DNA from: Gaeumannomyces sp. JS-464
Taxonomy: Eukaryota > Ascomycota > Sordariomycetes > Magnaporthales > Magnaporthaceae
Reading direction: 5' to 3'
Assembly: GCA_002197995.1 (NCBI GenBank)
Contig: NGZR01000004.1
Coordinates: 3,348,001-3,412,000 of the forward strand
DNA length: 64,000 nucleotides
A program made the position numbers and the translations under genes. Shown here piece by piece: positions 57,609 through 64,000 of the stretch. Under the pieces are notes generated by a model. That model had not been told where the DNA came from and did no database searches. It saw nothing but the letters and a program-made list of their open reading frames with translations. Positions within the stretch are counted from its first letter, which is position 1. Every line of letters begins with the position of its first letter.

Positions 57609-59303
57609 ATGAGGAGCGTGCTCTTCGTCTCGCTGGCCGCAGCGGCCGCCGCCGCTCCGTCGGTCAAGACGGACACCATCCACGAGGGCGCTGCCCCCAT
57701 ACTCTCGTCCTCCAATGCCGAGACCATCCCCAACGCTTACATCATCAAGTTCAAGAAGCACGTCAGCGAGTCGTCTGCTTCGGACCACCACCTCTGGATC
57801 CAGAAGGTTCACACCGACCGCGAGGACGACAGGGTCGAGCTCCGCAAGAGGGGTCTCTTCTCGGGCGCCGCCGATGTCTTCAGCGGCCTCAAGCACACAT
57901 ACAATGTCGGCTCCAGCTTCCTCGGATACGCTGGTCACTTTGACGATGAGACCATCGAGATGGTCCGGAGGCACCCTGATGTAAGCTCCCGCTCTTGTCC
58001 CCGTGGCCGATAGATGCAATTTCTCTCGTCGAGCCTAGACTGATGGCTTTCCTACACAAACACAGGTCGAGGCCATCGAGCGGGATACCATCGTCCACAC
58101 GATGAGGTATGTCGAGGTGCCCGAGTCCACCAAGGAGAGCTGCGACTACAGCCTGGAGAAGAGTGCTCCCTGGGGTCTGGCGCGCATTTCGCACCATGAC
58201 CACCTCACCTTCTCGACGTACAACAAGTACCTGTACTCGGCCGAGGGTGGCGAGGGTGTGGATGCCTACGTCATTGACACGGGCACCAATACGGAGCACG
58301 TCGACTTTGAGGGTCGCGCGCACTGGGCAAGACCATCCCCGCCAACGATGAGGACGTCGATGGTAACGGCCACGGTACCCACTGCTCCGGCACTGTCGCT
58401 GGCAAGAAATACGGTGTTGCCAAGAAGGCCAACATTTACGCCGTCAAGGTGCTCAAGTCTAACGGCTCAGGTACCATGTCGGATGTGATTGCCGGTGTTG
58501 ACTTCGCCGCCAAGAGCCACAAGTCCCAGGTCCAGGCGGCCAAGGACGGCAAGCGCAAGGGCTTCAAGGGCTCCGTCGCCAACATGTCGCTGGGCGGTGG
58601 CAAGACCACCTTGCTCGACCAGGCCGTTAATGCCGCCGTCAAGGCCGGAATCCACTTCGCTGTCGCTGCCGGAAACGACAACGCCGATGCCTGCAACTAC
58701 TCCCCCGCTGCTGCCGCCGACGCTGTCACTGTCGGTGCCTCGGCCCTGGACGACAGCCGCGCCTACTTCTCCAACTGGGGCAAGTGCACCGACATCTTCG
58801 CCCCCGGTCTGAACATCCAGTCCACCTGGATCGGCAGCAAGACGGCCATCAACACCATTTCGGGCACCTCGATGGCCTCGCCTCACATCGCCGGTCTCCT
58901 GGCCTACTACCTGTCGCTGCAGCCCGCCTCGGACTCTGAGTACTCGCTGGCTACCATCACGCCCGAGAAGCTTAAAGCTGACCTCCTTAAGGTGGCCACC
59001 AGCGGTGCTCTGTCGGACATGCCCAAGGACACCCCCAACCTGCTTGCCTGGAACGGCGGCGGCTGCAGCAACTACTCGTCCATTGTCGCCAACGGTGGCT
59101 ACAAGGCCAAGCCTAAGGCTGACTCGACCCTCCTTTCCGTCACCGAGCTTGAGAAGGCCATCGAGCACGACTTCAAGGTTATTTCGGGCAAGGTTGCCAA
59201 GGGCGCTTCGGCTCTGGCTGGTCAGGCTGAGAAGCTCTCTGAGAAGATCCACCAGGCCGTCGATGAGGAGCTGAAGGAGTTCTTCGCTGAGGTCAAGGCT
59301 TAG
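57609..59303 (+). CDS. SPM1: Subtilisin-like serine protease, vacuolar proteinase B type
   Basis: S8A endopeptidase related to yeast Prb1 and fungal vacuolar SPM1, expected to act in the vacuole in autophagic protein turnover. Exons 57609–57980 and 58066–59303 (intron GTAAGC…CAG). Signal peptide MRSVLFVSLAAAAAAAPSV. Inhibitor-type propeptide: NAYIIKFKKHV…HTYNVGSSFLGYAGHF. The mature enzyme carries the triad: Asp in YVIDTGTNTEHVDFEGRA, His in GNGHGTHCSGT, Ser in SGTSMASPHIAG; oxyanion Asn is in AAGNDNADACNYSP. The C-terminal extension is rich in Lys/Glu/Ala. The frame breaks at the G3 run 58325–58327, between RAHW and KTIPANDEDVDG. One extra G restores it and gives 536 aa, a typical length for this family. 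The frameshift lies between the catalytic Asp and His, so if real it would inactivate the enzyme; it is more likely a sequencing error. Confidence 0.92.
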
Positions 59304-60275
59304 ACGAGCGAGCGAGCGCTGTCTCCATTTTTTAGCATTGCGTTTCCATGTGACGATGCGTTGAATATACACAGAGTCGGTCAGTTTTGGCTTCTCTTGT
59401 TTCCTATCCCATACTTTATCACATTGTGATAACCCACTTCTTAGAGCCGGTCACCCGCCGTCTCTTTGAGAGGGTTGCAGGTTTCGTTTTCTTTATCTGT
59501 CCTGGCTGAATAGGATCATACATAACGTCATGTATATTTAGTGGATTGCTACTCTCATTTTATCCTATTGACGTGCCCTATTATGCAGCCACAATATGCT
59601 TCGTAGCGTTTCATGGCCTATCGGCTCCGTCAATTCTTCAGCCTCCGACAACTACTGATAGTTTAAGCCGACCCAAGTTGAAATAGACACCTACCTACCT
59701 AGGCAGCAGATGTCAGATGGCTGTCGTCCATTTGAGGATTTTGAGTTTGTTCATCTGTATCGGCAGGATAGTATAGTGTGAGTTGCGCTGTTCTGCTGTT
59801 CTACGCAGCTCAGGCGTGCCTGCCCAAACAGGGTATGTACACAGCCAATGTCGTTGGTGACTGACCGAGCACACAACAGGCGCAGTAGCCACCGGTGGCT
59901 ACTTCCTTCCCATGGCCTTCATTGAGCATGTGCTGGGTCTGCCAGTTGATGGGAACTACCATCGAGACCCCAATAAGATGAGATGATGCCGCACCACCAT
60001 GATTTGTCCTCGCCAATGCTCCAATATTATCGTATAAACGCCAAAGCTACCAACCGCCGACTTGTCTGTGTGTCCACCAGGCTACCTTTATATACTGCCG
60101 GGTTCAGCTCCATTGGTACTGTGCTTGGAACCGCCTAGGTTAGCAGTCTGGCATTGATCTATCGTCGAATCCTCCACATCAGGAACGCTTTCGTGGGCTC
60201 ACACGCCGGGCCTAGACCATCAAGCGACTGACCATACTGCCCTTCAGTCCCCTAAGCCGGTTCCAAGCAAGAGCT
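59304..60275. other. Intergenic region after the subtilisin gene
   Basis: About 1 kb. ACCTACCTACCTAGG motif at about 59690. AT-richer than genes. No gene supported. Confidence 0.35.
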
Positions 60276-63200
60276 ATGACAGCTCTCAGCTCCTATCCAA
60301 TGCTTCGGAGACACAGCTCCAAGAGCAAGCCGGCCATCAGACACCGCAAGTCCACGAGCTCGGTCCGTAGCGTCCACCTCGACTATATAGACACGGAGTG
60401 TGCGAGACGGGATGCTCACACGGCGGCTACCGAGGCCTACGCTCGTGGTCAGCATCGCTCGTCTGTCGAGACGCCACTGCTCCCTGCCCGGTCCCGCCGC
60501 GGCTGAGGCAGCTAACCCAGACGGCCGAGGGACTAACACAGAGCCGGAGCCAGCCCGCACGCCTGGACGAAGCCGGGAGCCCTTCAGGACTCCGGCGCCG
60601 GCAGAGCGTCCGATTTGTCGTCCGTCCGCCTGAACGCACTAGGGAGATAGACAAGGCCACAGACTACGGCCGCTCTGGGAGCAGGGGAGAGATGATTTGG
60701 GCCACAATCACCAGCACAATCTGGACTTGGGCTCCTCATGCAGGGAGACTAAGCAGTCCCTTCAATTCTGCTGTCTCATGGCCAACGCGAGTCCGAGGTG
60801 TCCGACGCCAACGGGCCAGTGGTCGATGACCAGTACTATACACCCGAGAACGACGTCGCATCTGTGCCGTCGTCGTGCCGCCAATTGCACAGGTCACAGT
60901 CAATGATCGCTCGCGGCAACTTGGCCCAACCTTTACGCTCCAGCGTCAGAACAGAATCGCTCGCGACGAGCCTGAGTGGCAAGGAAACCGACCAACCACC
61001 GTCCAGTGGTCCCAGCAGAGCCCTACGGGCTCCCAAATCTCTGAGTTTCCTTGGAAGTCGGAGGAACGGATCACGAAAAGAGTCCGATGGCAGCGTCTCC
61101 CAAGGCCAAGAAGCGTTTGCAGAGGACAAGACATGTCCGAATAACTTGCAGCTCTCTCGTCCTCATTCTCCAGCGTCGGGATTCTCGCGGTCAATGAGCC
61201 AGCGGCTGACTGGGCAGCGCCAGCGGCCACTCCGTATGTCACTAAGAGAGAGCGTCGAGCTCCCGCGCACGGCCAGCATGGAACAATTCCTACGCCACGA
61301 AGCTCTGGGATCAAGGGGAAGGCTAGGAAGGCATCCGAGAATATCAAGTCCAGGTTCAAAACCTTGTTCGGACGCCGCAAGAAGAGCGTGGAGCCCCACG
61401 AGACGGACTCGCGGGTCAGCATGGCGCCGACGACTATAGACCCTCCTCAGCGCCATATGAAAGCGACCAGTCCATTAACGCTGACGGTATGGAATCACAA
61501 GAGAATATTGTCTTTATCGATAGGCACGACGTCCAGAGTGGCATCTATCCAAGCTGTTCCGGCAGACCACTTGCCCAGGTCGCATCGAGGCAGCCTCGAG
61601 AGCATACCGGGTGGATCTGATATGCCAGACGAGGGGTCCAGGGTCACCAGCTGGGCAAGCTCGGGCCTTTCTACAGTAGCCAGCCAGCAGCAAGCATGGA
61701 GCGACTTGCACCGGCAGCGCCTCTCGGTCATCAGGGAAAATGGTCTTGGTGTCCCATCAGCGCCGGTCGGCACGCACACGTCGACAACGGCCAACGCCGT
61801 CAATCTTTCGAGCGGTGGGATAGACAGCCAACGTGTTTACTCAGCCCTCGCCAAGAGGTTGACGGAGCGGCGCAGCAGCTCGCTCAGGAGGCTCACGCTC
61901 TGAGCCAGAGCTTGGAGACATCGGATGGAGACGCCGCCGACACGGAATCTTCCGGCATGGGACTGGCAGCATGTACTATCAGGCGCGTCCCGGGGTCCCC
62001 TGTGGACGACCCATGACGACGTGGGGATGGTCGTCTGCGTTGTCCTCCTCTGGTACCACAGTGCTGGGCAAAACGCGACGAAACTCGGAGGAGAACGTAT
62101 TTGGCGCGTTGTCACTGCCTGCGGTTGATATGCAGGAATCCCATGCGCAGAGTCCCCAGGCAAAGGCCAGCCCGCGGTCCGACAGGAGTTCGGCGTTTTT
62201 TGGCAGCCCGACATACCATCTCTTCAGGACTGCATCGCCATACCGTCGGGCAATCCGGGAGAGCATGAAGGCGGAAGCGGCCAGGCTGCCCACCGTGACT
62301 GGTGGACAACCTTGGAACGATACATACACGGGATCAAGTACCGCTGGGCTGAAAGAGCATGAAGCACAGGGCGCAGACGAACAGTGGGCATACTCGGAGA
62401 GTTCATACTCATGCGTGGAGGAAGAAGATGAGAGAGGGGAGGGCGAGGATGGTGGTTCCATGCGTGGGAGCACGAGGAATCCAAAGACTTCAGGGGCTGC
62501 AGAGTCCGCGTGTTCAGCTTTGGAGGCACAAGAACGGCGGAGAGCCATTTCGTCCGAGGGGTCCGTTGACTGGAAGACTTGGCTTTCGGCGAATGTAAGC
62601 AAGCTGGAGTTACAGGCGTCACCAACCTGGAGCGAGTGGCACGGGTCTAAAAACAACCCATGGAGCACACCGACTAGCCGGGAAGCGCCAGAGAAAGGCA
62701 GGCACAGGCGGGAGTCAGCGCAGATATACGCAGACGATGACGAGGAGATGGGAGCGAGCAAAGATGGGAAGGCGGAAGTTGGCTGCTTTGGCCGGCCAGT
62801 TTTGGCCGAGGATGAAGCTAAACAGCCGCTCACAGTGGTGCAGCCGAACATGACGAGGAAGACATCGTGCCAGCAGTCAGTGCGAACGATGTCTCGCGGT
62901 GCAAGCTGGGCACTGACGGAAAACCAGGCTCCTCGGATGGAGGTGGTCGAGGATGAGAGCACGAGGCAAGTCGGGGATCAAGGCGAAAAGCCGCAGAGCT
63001 CCGGCCCAGGCGGGCAGAGACAGAGTCCGTCATCGTCTCGGCCGAAGCAGGAGGTCCGACTCGGGGATTGCGGCAAGACAGAGGCGTGCCCCAGACGCCA
63101 GAGCGCAGACCGGGCATTTGCCGGCGTGCAGCAGAGTCAGAGGCGCGGGCCCGGCCGCTCCATCGCACGCGCACGACCGACGGCGGCTCACCCTACCGAC

Positions 63201-63407
63201 AGCAGGGGCCTGGTCGGTGAGGCTGGTCAGACGGGCGGACTCGGGAACGGCTGGGCGAGAGGTTGACAAGGGCGCCCTGGGGGAAACACGTCGACAACAC
63301 GAGCAGAGCACAGGATTGCCTCCAGCAAGCAAACTATGGATCAAATTCTCAGCAGCCGGCGGCGGCGCATGGCGAGCAGCGAGGACGGCGGCAATGCCTT
63401 CGTCTGA
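60276..63407 (+). CDS. Conserved fungal disordered protein, function unknown
   Basis: Long Ser/Arg/Glu-rich protein read across several frames. It starts MTALSSYPMLRRHSSKSKPA and continues with RKSTSSVRSVHLDYIDTECA. Recognisable later segments: RRRQSVRFVVRPPER, DQYYTPENDVASVPSSCRQL, SENIKSRFKTLFGRRKKSVE (basic helix), QENIVFIDRHDVQSG, ASQQQAWSDLHRQRLSVIRE, IDSQRVYSALAKRLTE, and the C-terminus TMDQILSSRRRRMASSEDGG ending NAFV. I recognise this order as a family of filamentous ascomycetes but know no function. Low complexity and phosphosite-like RxxS motifs suggest a regulated scaffold. The frame changes at least six times, more than any other gene here. Homopolymer errors are the likely main cause, but true decay cannot be excluded for this one. 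Start and stop are inferred from the conserved ends. Confidence 0.6.
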
Positions 63408-64000
63408 CAAGTCTGCCAAAGCTGCCATATCGATACAAGGAAGGGAAGCAAGTCGGCGGCATGGTGGCGACGTGCAAGCGGCTCTCATTTAATATTGTTG
63501 GGGAAGAGGCCGTTCCTAGGGCATGTCAATCATAGGGGTATGGAAGTGGTGGTTGGTGTGGATGCTTTATATAGTGCTACAATGGGACGATGGTGCTGTC
63601 CACGCTGCGGGGGAGAGATGGAATTGATATATGCTACAGAGGTCTTGCTGCTTGCTGAGACGGCCGTTTTACGACAGTTAAGTATTCGTGTATACACATT
63701 AAGGTGTGGATAATATGGAGGGGTCAAGACTCGGGTGCTTTTTGCATTCCCTAGTATAGAAAATGAGCAAATAGGGGCTCACCCGGTAATTGCTATTGTG
63801 AGCTGTCGACCGATGACTAAGGGGCGGGATTGATGCGAAAGCTCCGACCGATGAGGTCATCACCGAGGTACCGCCAAAACCACCAGAAGCAAACCAGCCG
63901 AGGCACGCATAAATTGCGGACAAAGCCTAAAGCCCGAGAACGCGACGGAAGCGAGCAGAATAGGCAATCAGGCCGTCGCTTGCCTATTTTTGTTTCAAGG
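63408..64000. other. Right-end intergenic region
   Basis: About 0.6 kb after the conserved unknown protein. No gene or repeat recognised; a neighbouring gene may start beyond the window. Confidence 0.3.

Noticed and set aside
1..64000. CRISPR arrays, operons or a bacterial-type defence cluster
   Set aside because: No regularly spaced repeats, genes have spliceosomal introns, and neighbours are unrelated eukaryotic housekeeping genes.

Overview
The window is nuclear DNA of a filamentous ascomycete, most likely a Sordariomycete. The evidence is short GT–AG introns (about 50–150 nt, CTRAY-type branch points), very short 5' coding exons, Pezizomycotina-type orthologues, a Tad1-like LINE and an AT-rich block with a RIP-like signature. 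Twenty genes can be supported. Most are single-copy housekeeping genes and they do not form a pathway cluster. No tRNA, rRNA, CRISPR or secondary-metabolite cluster was seen.

Layout. 0.7–3.0 kb: a divergent tef1 (+). 3.7–6.1: SLS1, mitochondrial expression (-). 6.7–7.9: NSE3, SMC5/6 complex (+). 8.3–8.7: tiny SF3b subunit YSF3/SF3B5 (-). 9.2–10.6: MYND-like zinc-finger protein (+). 11.0–11.5: ISD11, Fe–S assembly (+). 12.5–15.0: conserved unknown nuclear-looking protein (+). 15.4–16.9: phosphoserine phosphatase (-). 18.9–19.9: PAPS reductase (+). 21.4–22.1: small mitochondrial protein (-). 23.3–25.3: ERF2 palmitoyltransferase (+). 26.0–27.1: TYW3 (+). 27.2–27.8: MIC19 (-). 30.8–32.8: ferric reductase (+). 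34.1–36.4: LEU4 (+). 38.5–41.6: importin beta KAP95 (+). 43.4–46.8: Zn2Cys6 transcription factor (-). 46.8–57.6: gene-poor accessory stretch with the AT-rich block and a 6.15-kb LINE bounded by a perfect 15-bp target-site duplication. 57.6–59.3: subtilisin-like vacuolar protease (+). 60.3–63.4: conserved unknown protein (+).

A cross-cutting result: eight conserved genes (SLS1, NSE3, the 12.5-kb unknown, ERF2, LEU4, KAP95, the transcription factor, the subtilisin) each read as an intact family member only if one or a few bases are missing from the sequence, usually inside short G/C or A runs. In all eight the spliced length becomes divisible by three after the correction. The 60.3-kb gene also changes frame repeatedly. 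I read this as systematic homopolymer under-calling in the assembly rather than gene decay, and I annotate these as genes, not pseudogenes. The LINE, in contrast, has lost conserved reverse-transcriptase residues and looks truly dead.

I found no convincing new multi-gene system. The most interesting items are the divergent tef1, the RIP-like AT block with a 24-nt perfect palindrome at its edge, the cleanly bounded LINE, a 16/17-bp tandem duplication in LEU4 and several conserved proteins I cannot name.
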